Source: Rhizobium halophilum (lineage in GTDB: Bacteria; Pseudomonadota; Alphaproteobacteria; Rhizobiales; Rhizobiaceae). From it: 64,000 bases of DNA. Below the pieces are notes generated by a model. The model saw nothing but the letters and a program-made list of their open reading frames with translations. It was not told the DNA's origin and ran no database searches. How positions within the stretch are numbered: the first letter of the stretch is position 1; each line of letters starts with the position of its first letter. Shown one piece after another: positions 35,005 through 43,979 of the stretch. The DNA lies in NCBI RefSeq assembly GCF_021648825.1, contig NZ_JAKJHS010000005.1, forward strand, positions 223,124-287,123. The letters are read 5' to 3'. The translations under genes were made by a program, and so were the position numbers.

Positions 35005-35673
35005 GTGTATGAATTCAACTTCGCGCCGGTATTTGCGTCGTTTGACCAGTTGCTGCTGGGCGCTTGGCTGACGATCCGTCTGTCTTGCGCTGCAATGCTG
35101 CTTGGACTGATCGTCTCGATCATCTGCGCCTGGGGCAAGACTGCTGGTCCGTCGTTGATCCGGTTCGTCATCAACGCCTACATCGAGATCATTCGCAACA
35201 CGCCGTTCCTGGTCCAGATCTTCTTTATCTTCTTTGGTCTGCCATCGCTCGGCCTGCGACTTTCGCCGAATAGCGCGGCTTTGCTGGCACTCGTCGTCAA
35301 CTTTGGCGCCTATGGCACTGAGATCATCCGCGCCGGCATCGAATCCATTCAGAAGGGGCAGGTGGAGGCAGGGACAGCACTCGGCCTGTCGAAGCTGCAG
35401 GTCTTTCGCTACATCATCATGAAGCCGGCGCTGCGCACTGTTTATCCGTCTCTGACGAGCCAATTCATCTACCTGATGCTGACGTCGAGCGTTGTCTCGG
35501 TGATCTCTGCGGACGACCTCGCGGCTGCCGGCAACGACCTGCAATCGGCAACCTTCGCGAGCTTTGAGGTCTATATTGTCATCACCCTGATGTACCTCGC
35601 TCTGTCGATCGGCTTCTCGGCGATCTTCGCCGCGATCGAGAAGATGGCGTTCAAGTACCCGCTGAGCCGATAG
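35005..35673 (+). CDS. Polar amino acid-type ABC transporter permease
   Basis: A 222-residue permease of the HisM/HisQ family with five predicted spans. The family motif FIEIIRNTPFL appears as IEIIRNTPFLVQIFFIFFGL, and the EAA loop is QVEAGTALGLSKLQVFRYII. The start is GTG at 35005 (GTG TAT GAA), reasonably spaced after GGGAGG. It is separated by 10 bases from the second permease. The substrate class (amino acid or related acid) is inferred from the family. Confidence 0.92.
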   Translation: MYEFNFAPVFASFDQLLLGAWLTIRLSCAAMLLGLIVSIICAWGKTAGPSLIRFVINAYIEIIRNTPFLVQIFFIFFGLPSLGLRLSPNSAALLALVVNFGAYGTEIIRAGIESIQKGQVEAGTALGLSKLQVFRYIIMKPALRTVYPSLTSQFIYLMLTSSVVSVISADDLAAAGNDLQSATFASFEVYIVITLMYLALSIGFSAIFAAIEKMAFKYPLSR

Positions 35674-35683
35674 GAGCGACAGG

Positions 35684-36340
35684 ATGATCAGACCCTTTGG
35701 CTGGAACGAGTTCCTCATCATCGTCATGGCGGCGCAGTGGACGATCGCGCTTTCGGCGATCGCCTTTGCCGGCGGCGGGATCGGCGGTTTGCTGATTGCC
35801 CTTGCCCGTGTCTCCGATGTCCGGCCGCTGCGCTTGGCGGCTCTCGGCTTCATCCGCGTCTTCCAGGGGACGCCGCTTCTGATGCAGCTCTTTCTGGTGT
35901 TCTTTGGGATGAACATCTTTGGCCTTGCCATCAACCCATGGATTGCCGCAACGATCGCGCTGACGCTGCACGCGAGCGCATTCCTAGGAGAAATCTGGCG
36001 GGGCTGCATCGAAGCGGTGCCGTCGGGCCAGCGTGAGGCGGCGACTGCACTTGGGCTCAAGTACTATAACCGGATGCGCTACATCGTGCTCCCTCAGGCG
36101 GCGCGGATTGCTGTGGCGCCAACCGTCGGTTTCCTGGTCCAGCTCATCAAGGGCACTTCGCTTGCCGCCATCATCGGCTTTACCGAGCTCACACGACAGG
36201 GGCAGATCATCAACAATGCCACCTTCAGCCCGTTCATGGTCTTTGGAACGGTGGCCGTCCTCTATTTCATCTTGTGCTGGCCGCTTTCGTTGTTGGCACG
36301 GCGCATGGAACTGAAGTTTTCTCGAGCAACGCAACGTTGA
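35684..36340 (+). CDS. Polar amino acid-type ABC transporter permease
   Basis: The second permease, 218 residues, with the family motif FIRVFQGTPLLMQLFLVFFG and an EAA loop QREAATALGLKYYNRMRYIV. The C-terminal GTSLAAIIGFTELTRQGQII is a conserved segment. It ends 48 bases before the binding-protein gene. Together with the previous gene it would form the heterodimeric channel. Confidence 0.93.
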   Translation: MIRPFGWNEFLIIVMAAQWTIALSAIAFAGGGIGGLLIALARVSDVRPLRLAALGFIRVFQGTPLLMQLFLVFFGMNIFGLAINPWIAATIALTLHASAFLGEIWRGCIEAVPSGQREAATALGLKYYNRMRYIVLPQAARIAVAPTVGFLVQLIKGTSLAAIIGFTELTRQGQIINNATFSPFMVFGTVAVLYFILCWPLSLLARRMELKFSRATQR

Positions 36341-36388
36341 CGAGACCCCGTCGGCGGGAGGGCCGGCAGATCAAGAAAGGGTAGGAAA

Positions 36389-37189
36389 ATGAACATCTCC
36401 AGACGCGCAGCAGTCGCCGTGATCGGCGCAGGCCTGATGGCCGCGATGGCCTCGTTCCCCGCGATGGCGCAGACCGTCGAAGACATCAAGTCTGCCGGCA
36501 CGGTCAAGATCGGAATGCTGGTGGACTTCCCGCCATTTGGGATCATGAACGAGAACAATCAGCCTGACGGCTATGACGCAGATGTGGCAAAGCTACTTGC
36601 AAAGGAATGGGGCGTCGAGGCGCAGATCGTTCCGGTGACCGGCCCGAACCGGATCCCCTACCTCCAGAGCAATCAGGTGGACCTGCTTGTCGCATCCTTG
36701 GGGATCACTGAGGAGCGTGCAAAGAGCGTTGACTTCTCCGAGCCGTATGCGGGCATCTCGATTGGTGTGTTTGGCGCCGAGGACGTGGAAGTCACCAAGC
36801 CGGAAGATCTTTCCGGCAAGACCATTGGTGTTGCTCGCGCCAGCACACAAGACACTGCCGTGACGAAGATTGCTCCGCAGGACGCAACGATTCAGCGCTT
36901 CGATGATGATGCGAGCGCCGTACAGGCCCTGCTGTCTGGTCAGGTGGAACTGATCGGTGTCTCGAACGTCGTGGCCGCCCAGATCGAAGAGGCCGCGCCC
37001 GGACGCTTCAACCAGAAGCTCGAACTGAGCCAGCAGGTCCAAGGCATTGCGGTTCGCAAGGGGTCCGATGAACTGTTGGAAGCCGTCAATGCATTCCTCG
37101 AGAAGGTCAAGGCGGACGGCCAGCTCAGCGCGATCCACGAAAAGTGGCTCGGCACGCCGCTGCCGAACTTCGTCGCCGAAGGCAAGTAA
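36389..37189 (+). CDS. Polar amino acid-type ABC transporter substrate-binding protein
   Basis: A 266-residue periplasmic binding protein of the solute-binding family 3. A signal peptide is visible ([20 protein letters not shown] with cleavage near AMA-QT). The mature part has [36 protein letters not shown] and [20 protein letters not shown], the standard ligand-binding signatures. Here the binding protein follows the permeases, unlike the other three uptake operons in the window, and no hairpin follows it. Confidence 0.93.
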   Translation: MNISRRAAVAVIGAGLMAAMASFPAMAQTVEDIKSAGTVKIGMLVDFPPFGIMNENNQPDGYDADVAKLLAKEWGVEAQIVPVTGPNRIPYLQSNQVDLLVASLGITEERAKSVDFSEPYAGISIGVFGAEDVEVTKPEDLSGKTIGVARASTQDTAVTKIAPQDATIQRFDDDASAVQALLSGQVELIGVSNVVAAQIEEAAPGRFNQKLELSQQVQGIAVRKGSDELLEAVNAFLEKVKADGQLSAIHEKWLGTPLPNFVAEGK

Positions 37190-37212
37190 GAGAAAGAAGA
37201 GGAGTTCCTCGC

Positions 37213-37992
37213 ATGGCTGATACTCATGCTCACACATCGAAGGCAGACGTGCGGGGAGCTTCTGGTCCAGCGGTGACGATGGAGGGCGTCAACAAGTGGT
37301 ACGCTGAGTTCCACGCACTGAAGGACATCAACCTCTCGGTGGATCGCGGAGAGCGCATTGTCATCTGCGGTCCCTCTGGTTCCGGCAAATCGACCCTGAT
37401 CCGCTGCATCAACCAATTGGAGATGATCCAGAAGGGGCGCATCGTAGTCGACGACCACGACCTGACGGCGGGCGGCAAGAATGTCGACATCGTGCGGCAG
37501 GAGACCGGCATGGTCTTCCAGAGCTTCAATCTTTTCCCCCACATGACCGTTTTGGAGAACTGCACGTTAGCGCCCATGAAAGTCCGTGGAATTTCCAAGG
37601 CGGAGGCTGAAGGAACGGCCATGCAGTTCCTGGAGCGGGTGCGCATCCCGGAGCAGGCTGAAAAATACCCCGCCCAGCTTTCCGGCGGCCAGCAGCAGCG
37701 CGTGGCCATCGCTCGGGCGCTGTGCATGAACCCGAAGATCATGCTGTTCGACGAGCCGACCTCTGCGCTCGACCCGGAAATGGTCAAGGAGGTTCTCGAC
37801 ACGATGATCGATCTTGCCAATGAGGGGATGACGATGCTGTGCGTCACGCATGAAATGGGCTTTGCCCGCCAGGTCGCCGACCGCGTGATCTTCATGGACC
37901 GTGGAGAGATTGTTGAAGTCGGTGCGCCGGAAGACTTCTTCAACAATCCGCAGCATGAGCGGACGCGCAACTTCCTCGGCCAGATCTCCTGA
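37213..37992 (+). CDS. Polar amino acid-type ABC transporter ATP-binding protein
   Basis: A 259-residue ATPase of the GlnQ/HisP type. Walker A is [18 protein letters not shown], the Q-loop [18 protein letters not shown], the signature [15 protein letters not shown] and Walker [17 protein letters not shown] chose ATG 37213 ([10 protein letters not shown]), with GAGGAG upstream; the histidine-bearing leader of about 20 residues before MEGVNKWY is dispensable for the fold. It energises the two permeases above. Confidence 0.93.
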   Translation: MADTHAHTSKADVRGASGPAVTMEGVNKWYAEFHALKDINLSVDRGERIVICGPSGSGKSTLIRCINQLEMIQKGRIVVDDHDLTAGGKNVDIVRQETGMVFQSFNLFPHMTVLENCTLAPMKVRGISKAEAEGTAMQFLERVRIPEQAEKYPAQLSGGQQQRVAIARALCMNPKIMLFDEPTSALDPEMVKEVLDTMIDLANEGMTMLCVTHEMGFARQVADRVIFMDRGEIVEVGAPEDFFNNPQHERTRNFLGQIS

Positions 37993-38022
37993 GCCCTAGG
38001 GCTAAGGGACGGAGTACCCAAG

Positions 38023-38961
38023 ATGAAACCTGAAATCCTGCTGGTCGAGCCGATGCTCGACGTCATCGAGGCGCGTCTCGATGACGCTTACCTTGTTCAC
38101 CGTCTGTATGCTGCGAATGAGAAAGAGGCCATCGAGAAAGCCATGCCGGCCATACGCGCCGTGGTGACGGGCGGGGGCACCGGACTATCCAACGATCAGA
38201 TTGATTATCTGCCGGCGCTCGGCCTCATTGCCATCAATGGCGTAGGGACCGACAAGGTCGACCTTGTCAACGCCCGAGGGCGTGACATCAACGTCACCAC
38301 GACGCCGGGCGTGCTGACCGACGACGTCGCCGATACCGGCATAGCGCTGATGCTCTCCGTTCTCCGTCACATCGCAAGCGGCGATCGCTTCGTTCGTGAA
38401 GGACGCTGGGCGAAAGGCGATACCTTTCCGCTGGGAACGAGCCCGAAGGGCAAACGCATGGGCATCCTCGGGCTAGGTCAGATCGGGCGCGCCCTCGGCC
38501 GCCGCGCAGAAGCCTTCGGCATGACCATCGCGTATTGGAACCGCTCGCCTCAAAGCGATACCGGCTGGATTTCATATTCTACGCCCAAGGAACTTGCCGC
38601 AAACAGTGACGTGCTTGCCGTTTGCGTGGCCGCCAACGCGGCGACCGAAGGCATTGTCGATGTGGACGTGCTGGAGGCTCTCGGGCGGGAAGGTGTCATC
38701 ATCAACGTCGCGCGCGGTAGCGTCGTGGACGAGAATGCGCTGCTTCAAGCTCTCGAGGATGGCACGATTGCTGGGGCGGGCCTGGACGTCTTCGTCGGGG
38801 AGCCACGCATCCGAAAGGAATTCCTTACCTCACCCAACACGGTGTTGATGCCGCATCAAGGGAGCGCGACGCGCGAGACGCGGATTGCGATGGGTGAGCT
38901 TGTCCTTGCCAACCTCCACGCATTCTTCAACGGCGAAAAGCCGCCCACCACGGTCAACTGA
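38023..38961 (+). CDS. D-isomer-specific 2-hydroxyacid dehydrogenase
   Basis: A 312-residue NAD(P)-dependent dehydrogenase. The Rossmann motif is GILGLGQIGRALGRRAEAFG, the catalytic Arg is in INVARGSVVDENAL, the Glu in FVGEPRIRKEF and the His in LMPHQGSATRETR. The family reduces 2-oxoacids such as glyoxylate or hydroxypyruvate, or oxidises D-2-hydroxyacids. It follows the ABC transporter by 30 bases, so it probably acts on the imported compound. The exact substrate is not determinable. Confidence 0.92.
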   Translation: MKPEILLVEPMLDVIEARLDDAYLVHRLYAANEKEAIEKAMPAIRAVVTGGGTGLSNDQIDYLPALGLIAINGVGTDKVDLVNARGRDINVTTTPGVLTDDVADTGIALMLSVLRHIASGDRFVREGRWAKGDTFPLGTSPKGKRMGILGLGQIGRALGRRAEAFGMTIAYWNRSPQSDTGWISYSTPKELAANSDVLAVCVAANAATEGIVDVDVLEALGREGVIINVARGSVVDENALLQALEDGTIAGAGLDVFVGEPRIRKEFLTSPNTVLMPHQGSATRETRIAMGELVLANLHAFFNGEKPPTTVN

Positions 38962-38973
38962 ATCGGACGTATT

Positions 38974-39294
38974 ATGATCATTCGCCAGGCAGTCTTCGAA
39001 GGTCGTATCCACGAGGGCAAGGAAGCCGCCTTCAAGGCATATGTGGCGGATAAGCTGATGCCGATGTGGCTGGACATCCCCGGCGTTCGCGAAGTCCGCG
39101 TCCTCTATGCTCTAGAGCGGGACGAGGGCGCTCCCGCTTATCCGATGGTGCTGTCCACCATGTACGACAGCCGGGAGGCGCTGACGGAGGCGCTTGACTC
39201 GCCGGTCCGCTACGAAAGTCGCGAAATGACAAAGGGCTTGCTCACCATGTTCGACGGCGTCATCCATCATCACGTATTTGATCTGAAGGCTTAG
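38974..39294 (+). CDS. Small protein, possible dimeric alpha-beta barrel (EthD-like) fold
   Basis: A 106-residue protein beginning MIIRQAVFEGRIHEGKEAAF, immediately after the hydroxyacid dehydrogenase (12 bases), so it belongs to the operon. The beta-alpha-beta pattern with a helical YVADKLMPMWLDIPGVREVR and a second SREALTEALDSPVRYESREM resembles EthD/monooxygenase-like ferredoxin-fold proteins. There are no catalytic motifs I can name. It may be an accessory enzyme of the hydroxyacid pathway. Confidence 0.7.
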   Translation: MIIRQAVFEGRIHEGKEAAFKAYVADKLMPMWLDIPGVREVRVLYALERDEGAPAYPMVLSTMYDSREALTEALDSPVRYESREMTKGLLTMFDGVIHHHVFDLKA

Positions 39295-39367
39295 CTTTGC
39301 GGTGACGCTAGAGCAGTAACGGCGGGCTCGATCAGACTGTCCGCGTCGCGTTCAACGCCATTAGACA

Positions 39368-39398
39368 TGCCTCAGTGGGCTTTCGAACCGCTGAGGCA
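39368..39398. terminator. Hairpin between convergent operons
   Basis: TGCCTCAG at 39368-39375 and CTGAGGCA at 39391-39398 form a perfect 8-base-pair inverted repeat in the 125-base gap between the convergent hydroxyacid and RraA-like genes. There is no T run, so termination is only presumed from position. Confidence 0.4.
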
Positions 39399-39419
39399 GG
39401 TCAAATCCCACCGGTAGTG

Positions 39420-40145
39420 TCAGCGTCCTTCTCGCTTTCGCCACTCAGCATAGTCGGCCTGCACCTGGTCGTTGGTCGCAGGGTAAAGCCCGATAATGGA
39501 TGCACCATTGTTGACCTGGTCGAGTACGAAGTCCTCGAAACTCTCCATGCCGGCGCATTCCTCGGCAATTTCGTCAGCCAGATGCGCGGGAATAACCATG
39601 ACGCCGTCGCCGTCACCTAAAAGCACATCACCGGGGAAAACCGGGGCGTCGCCGCAGGAGATGGGGACGTTGATGTCGAGCGCCTCATGCAAGGTGAGGT
39701 TCGTCGGTGCCGATGGACGCTGGTGGTAGGCCGGCATATCCAGTTTGCCGATCCCTTCTGCATCGCGGAAGCCGCCATCCGACACGACGCCGGCGCAGCC
39801 GCGAACGGCGAGACGGGTAACGAGGATCGAACCGGCAGACGCAGCGCGTGGATCCTTTCGGCTGTCCATCACAAGAACCCAGCCCGCTGGGCAGGTGTCG
39901 ACGGCGACGCGCTGAGGGTGGTCGGCGTTGCGGAAGACCGTGATCGGATTGCGATCCTCGCGCGCCGGAATATAGCGAAGCGTGAACGCCTGTCCGACCA
40001 TGTTCTTACCCTTCCAGGAAACCGGCCGGACACCCTGGATAAACTGGTTGCGAAGGCCTCGCCTGTAAAGCGCGGTCGCCACAGATGCGGTCGATACCTT
40101 CATCAGCTTGTTGCGTGTGTCGTCGGAAAGCACATAGTCGGGCAT
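39420..40145 (-). CDS. RraA-like / 4-hydroxy-4-methyl-2-oxoglutarate aldolase family protein
   Basis: A 241-residue protein of the RraA/HMG aldolase fold. The metal- and substrate-binding core is visible: SAGSILVTRLAVRGCAGVVS with DGGFRDAEGI (the G-x-RD motif), and PVFPGDVLLGDGDGVMVIPA. Proteins of this group act as class II aldolases rather than as RNase inhibitors. It is the last gene of the minus-strand sugar-acid operon, 22 bases after the IlvD/Edd-type dehydratase, so it may cleave the 2-keto-3-deoxy product, an inference from context. Confidence 0.85.
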   Translation of the reverse strand: MPDYVLSDDTRNKLMKVSTASVATALYRRGLRNQFIQGVRPVSWKGKNMVGQAFTLRYIPAREDRNPITVFRNADHPQRVAVDTCPAGWVLVMDSRKDPRAASAGSILVTRLAVRGCAGVVSDGGFRDAEGIGKLDMPAYHQRPSAPTNLTLHEALDINVPISCGDAPVFPGDVLLGDGDGVMVIPAHLADEIAEECAGMESFEDFVLDQVNNGASIIGLYPATNDQVQADYAEWRKREGR

Positions 40146-40167
40146 CTTGTTCTCCGGGTCTTGGACG

Positions 40168-41904
40168 TCAGTTGATCACAGGTTCTTCGACCTTCGGACC
40201 GAAGTCGGTTTTCAGGAAATCGAAGTCGCAGCCCTTGTCGGCCTGCTCGATATGCTTCGAGAACATCAAGCCATAGCCACGACCATAGCGAGGTTCCGGT
40301 GCAACCCACGCTGCTTGGCGTTCAGCAAGCTCCGTCTCTTCGACCAGCATGTTGAGGCTGCGGTTCGGGATATCGAGTTCAACAATGTCTCCTGTCTTCA
40401 GGAGAGCCAGCGGGCCACCGACATAGGCTTCCGGGGCGGCATGCAGGACGCATGCGCCAAACGACGTGCCGGACATCCGAGCATCGGATATGCGAACCAT
40501 GTCTCGCAGACCGAGCTTCAAAAGTGCTTTTGGCATCGGGATCATCCCCCATTCCGGCATGCCGGGGCCGCCCTGCGGACCGGCATTGCGCAGCACCAGG
40601 ACCGTGTCGGGCGTCATCGGGTAGTCTGGATCATCGATGATTGTCTTCAGTTCAGCATAGCTATCCGCCACCAGCGCCGGTCCACGGTGATGATGGAACT
40701 TGGGATCGCAGGCAGCAGGCTTGATCACAGCGCCATCGGGGCAGAGATTGCCCTTGAGGACGGCAAGCGAACCCTCGTGGTAGACCGGGTTTGAGAGCGG
40801 CCGGATCACATCGTCATTCCACACCTTCACAAGCTCAAGCCCGTCCGTCAGCGGCTGGCCCGTGACGGTGATCGCGCTGGCGTCCAGCTTGTCGCCGAGC
40901 TGCTTCATCAATGCTCGAAGTCCGCCCGCGTAGTAGAAATCCTCCATGAGGTACGTCGTGCCTGACGGGCGGATGTTGGCGATGACGGGTGTCGTGCGAC
41001 CAACACGGTCGAGATCGTCGAGCTCCAGCGGCACGCCGGCCCGACGGGCCATGGCGATCAGATGGATGATCGCGTTGGTGGAACAGCCGGTCGCCATCGC
41101 CACCGTAACCGCATTTCTCACAGCAGCCGGCGTGATGATTTGGTTTGGCGTCAGGTCCTCCCAGATCATGTCGACAATCCGGCGTCCGCACTGGGTCGAC
41201 ATGCGTTGGTGCCCGGCGTCGGCTGCGGGAATGGAGGAGGCACCGGGCAGGGTCAGGCCCATGGCTTCGGCAATTGCCGTCATCGTGCTGGCCGTGCCCA
41301 TCGTCATGCAATGGCCGTAGGATCGGGCGATCCCGCCTTCGATGCCCTGCCACTCTTCCTTGGAGATCGTGCCAGCACGGCGCTCGTCCCAAAACTTGAA
41401 GCCGTCGGTACCGGAGCCAAGATGCTTTCCTGCCCAGTTACCGCGCAGCATCGGTCCCGCTGGAAGATAGATGAATGGCAAGCCCATGCTCACCGCACCC
41501 ATGACAAGGCCCGGTGTGGTCTTGTCGCATCCGCCCATGAGGACGGCGCCGTCCACTGGATGGGAGCGCAAAAGCTCTTCGGTCTCCATGGCCAACATGT
41601 TGCGGTAGAGCATGGTCGTCGGCTTCACGAAGTTTTCCGACAGCGAGAGCGCTGGGAGCTCCATCGGGAAGCCGCCTGCCTGGAGCACGCCGCGCTTCAC
41701 CCACTCCACGCGGTCCTTGAAGTGCATGTGGCAAGGCTGCGCGTCCGACCAGGTGTTGATGATCGCGACGATCGGCCTCCCCTCCCAATCGGCCGGGTCG
41801 TAGCCCATCTGCATGGTGCGCGAACGGTGGCCGAAGGAGCGCTGGTCATCCGGTACCATCCAGCGGGCAGAGCGGAGTTGTTCATAGGTCTTGCGGGGGC
41901 TCAT
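40168..41904 (-). CDS. IlvD/Edd family dehydratase, sugar-acid type
   Basis: A 578-residue iron-sulphur dehydratase. The conserved cysteines are in GGCDKTTPG and GCSTNAIIHL, with a third in the HCMTMGTAST segment, and the C-terminal SDARMSGTSFGACVLHAAPE is the family signature. Length and the ARWMVPDDQRSFGHRSRTMQ start resemble L-arabinonate/D-xylonate dehydratases more than biosynthetic IlvD. The context (TRAP transporter and RraA-like aldolase, no ilv genes) supports an aldonate dehydratase. I chose ATG 41904, placed 4 bases after the small-protein stop. Confidence 0.9.
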   Translation of the reverse strand: MSPRKTYEQLRSARWMVPDDQRSFGHRSRTMQMGYDPADWEGRPIVAIINTWSDAQPCHMHFKDRVEWVKRGVLQAGGFPMELPALSLSENFVKPTTMLYRNMLAMETEELLRSHPVDGAVLMGGCDKTTPGLVMGAVSMGLPFIYLPAGPMLRGNWAGKHLGSGTDGFKFWDERRAGTISKEEWQGIEGGIARSYGHCMTMGTASTMTAIAEAMGLTLPGASSIPAADAGHQRMSTQCGRRIVDMIWEDLTPNQIITPAAVRNAVTVAMATGCSTNAIIHLIAMARRAGVPLELDDLDRVGRTTPVIANIRPSGTTYLMEDFYYAGGLRALMKQLGDKLDASAITVTGQPLTDGLELVKVWNDDVIRPLSNPVYHEGSLAVLKGNLCPDGAVIKPAACDPKFHHHRGPALVADSYAELKTIIDDPDYPMTPDTVLVLRNAGPQGGPGMPEWGMIPMPKALLKLGLRDMVRISDARMSGTSFGACVLHAAPEAYVGGPLALLKTGDIVELDIPNRSLNMLVEETELAERQAAWVAPEPRYGRGYGLMFSKHIEQADKGCDFDFLKTDFGPKVEEPVIN

Positions 41905-41908
41905 GGTC

Positions 41909-42085
41909 TTATCCCGTAAATGCAAAGGTGAACCAGATGAGGAGGAGAGTGGCGAAGGCGCCGATGATTTCGGGCCAATTGCCGAAGTCGGCCTCTGCGG
42001 TTTCGTCGGCTGCGAACTCCGTAGGCGCGATGTCCTCGTCGTCGCCCTTCATGAGGTTGCGGTTCGTCTCGTTTTGATCGCTCAT
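41909..42085 (-). CDS. Small single-span membrane protein of the TRAP/dehydratase operon
   Basis: A 58-residue protein starting MSDQNETNRNLMKGDDEDIA and ending in a hydrophobic helix (IIGAFATLLLIWFTFAFTG, residues about 40-58). Ribosome site GAGGAG lies 5-10 bases upstream of ATG 42085. It fits exactly between the TRAP large-permease stop (42096) and the dehydratase start (41904), with gaps of 10 and 4 bases, so it is translated as part of the operon. The N-terminal 38 residues are acidic and soluble; orientation is predicted N-in. I do not recognise the family. It could be an accessory to the TRAP permease or a tether for the cytoplasmic enzymes. Confidence 0.75.
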   Translation of the reverse strand: MSDQNETNRNLMKGDDEDIAPTEFAADETAEADFGNWPEIIGAFATLLLIWFTFAFTG

Positions 42086-42095
42086 CGTCGGCTCC

Positions 42096-43412
42096 TCAGT
42101 TCAACAGGCTCGGGATGAAGAGGGCGATCTGCGGGAAAAACAGCACCAGCGTTAGCCCAACCACCTGCAAGGCGATGAACGGAAGGACGGCGGCAAAGAT
42201 GTCCTGCAGACTGACTTCTTTCGGAGCGACCGACTTCAAGAAGAAGCAGGCAGGCCCGAACGGCGGGGAGAGATAGTAGATCTGGATATTCATCGCGAAG
42301 AGCACGCCGAACCAGATCGGATCAAATCCGAGGTCGATCACGACCGGCGCGAAGATCGGCACCGTGATGAACAGGATGGCGATCCATTCAAGAAAGGTGC
42401 CGAGCACCATGACGATCAGCATCATCACCATGATGACCGCAAGCGGCGGGATATCGAGCGAGGTGAGAATCCCACGCAAGAACTCGCCACCGCCGATGCG
42501 GTTATAAATGCCGATCAGGGCGACAGCACCGAGGACAAGCCAGATGATTGATCCAACCGTGAGGACTGTCTGCCGCATCGCATCCCGCATCATCACCCAG
42601 TTCAGTTCCTGGCGTACGGCAGCCACGACGACGGCGCCCACCGCGCCAACGGCGGCAGCCTCGGTGACCGTCGCGATCCCAGAATAGATGATGCCAAGCA
42701 CCGCGCCGATCAGCATCCCCGGAAGGATAACGCCCTTCAGGAACGGCAGGCGCTTGACGAACGGAAGTCCTGTCTCGGGGATATCGTAGATCGGCGCCAT
42801 CGACGGGTTAAGCCGCACTCGGATGAGGATATAGATGATGTAGAGCGAGGCAAGCAGCAGCCCCGGACCAAGCGAGGCAGCGAAAAGGGCGGTGATAGAG
42901 ACCTGAGCGGCCAATCCGTAGACGATCAGGACGACCGAAGGCGGAATGAGCGTCGCCAATGCCCCGGCGGCGCAGATGATGCCGATGGCGAGCTTCTTGT
43001 CGTAGCCCAGCCGAAGCATCTGGGGCAGGGCGATGAGGCCCAGCATGACGATCTCGCCTCCCATGATGCCGGACATGGCGGCGAGAATGACAGCGACAAT
43101 GCAGGTCTGGACGCCGACGGAACCGCGGAACCGGCCGCCGATGATCGCCATGGACTCAAAGAGCGAGTGCGCAATCCCGGAGCGCTCGAGGATGTTCGCC
43201 ATGAACACGAAGAACGGCACCGAGATTAGTTCGTACTTGTGCAGGACTTCGGTGACGTTGGCGGAGACGATGAAGAAGCCGGCGCGTTCCCCGAAGTAGA
43301 GAAGCGCGGTTCCGAGCGATACGAGCAGTGTGGTGACGCCGAGCGGAATGCCGACCGCCATCAGCGCCAGCAGCGACCCGACGATCAGGAGGGTGATATA
43401 TTCAATGCCCAC
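42096..43412 (-). CDS. dctM: TRAP transporter large permease (DctM type)
   Basis: A 438-residue membrane protein with about twelve spans that forms the ion-coupled transport channel. It shows GSLLALMAVGIPLGVTTLLV at the start, ERSGIAHSLFESMAIIGGRF, GEIVMLGLIALPQMLRLGYD, and PPSVVLIVYGLAAQVSITAL, the conserved DctM pattern. It overlaps the small permease by 11 bases. It uses a sodium or proton gradient, in contrast to the ABC importers around it. Confidence 0.93.
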   Translation of the reverse strand: MGIEYITLLIVGSLLALMAVGIPLGVTTLLVSLGTALLYFGERAGFFIVSANVTEVLHKYELISVPFFVFMANILERSGIAHSLFESMAIIGGRFRGSVGVQTCIVAVILAAMSGIMGGEIVMLGLIALPQMLRLGYDKKLAIGIICAAGALATLIPPSVVLIVYGLAAQVSITALFAASLGPGLLLASLYIIYILIRVRLNPSMAPIYDIPETGLPFVKRLPFLKGVILPGMLIGAVLGIIYSGIATVTEAAAVGAVGAVVVAAVRQELNWVMMRDAMRQTVLTVGSIIWLVLGAVALIGIYNRIGGGEFLRGILTSLDIPPLAVIMVMMLIVMVLGTFLEWIAILFITVPIFAPVVIDLGFDPIWFGVLFAMNIQIYYLSPPFGPACFFLKSVAPKEVSLQDIFAAVLPFIALQVVGLTLVLFFPQIALFIPSLLN

Positions 43413-43923
43413 CGAAGCTCTCCATTTCGGTGCGCTGGAACCAGCGGATGATGTTGGCGAGGAGCTGCAGCAGGTAGAGCACGCAGCCCACCAGAAGCAG
43501 AACCTTGAGATAGCTTGGCTGCAGGGAGTTCATCGCCGTGCCAGAAAATTCCGGCCGCGACAGAACCTTCATGGCCGGTCCCCAGACAGCGCGTGCGAGA
43601 AATGAAACGGCCAAGAATGCCGCGAGCAACTGAAGCAGACGAAAAAAGCGCCAGATGCGAGGACCGACGACGATCTCTAGCATCGTAATGGAGATGTGGC
43701 GATTGCGTTCGGTGACATAACCGACAGCGAGAACCCAGGCGGTGGCACAGAGCGTCATCGACAGCTCTGTGGACCAGCTCGTGGGCCGGTCGAAACCGTA
43801 GCGCATCACCACTTCGAGTGCTGATGCGATGATGCAGGCAAAAAACAAGACGGAGCAGCTATGGCCGACAAAGACGCTGACGCGGTCCATGGACGAGGCA
43901 TAGCGCGCAAGAAGATCTCTCAT
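43402..43923 (-). CDS. dctQ: TRAP transporter small permease (DctQ type)
   Basis: A 173-residue four-span membrane protein that partners with DctM. It contains the family WSTELSMTLCATAWVLAVGY followed by VTERNRHISITMLEIVVGPR. I chose ATG 43923, preceded by GAGGGGA; a longer frame to 44073 would overlap the dctP gene's 3' end and hairpin. It is separated from dctP by a strong hairpin. Confidence 0.9.
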   Translation of the reverse strand: MRDLLARYASSMDRVSVFVGHSCSVLFFACIIASALEVVMRYGFDRPTSWSTELSMTLCATAWVLAVGYVTERNRHISITMLEIVVGPRIWRFFRLLQLLAAFLAVSFLARAVWGPAMKVLSRPEFSGTAMNSLQPSYLKVLLLVGCVLYLLQLLANIIRWFQRTEMESFGGH

Positions 43924-43950
43924 GGTCCCCTCGATCGCGACAGGTGAAAA

Positions 43951-43972
43951 GCCCGGCCGGGACCGGCCGGGC
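43951..43972 (-). terminator. Intra-operon hairpin after the TRAP binding-protein gene
   Basis: GCCCGGCC (43951-43958) and GGCCGGGC (43965-43972) form a perfect 8-base-pair stem around GGGACC; on the minus strand it is followed by TTTTC. It sits between dctP and dctQ, so part of the transcripts would end here and the binding protein would be made in excess. Confidence 0.7.
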
Positions 43973-43979
43973 ACAAGGA

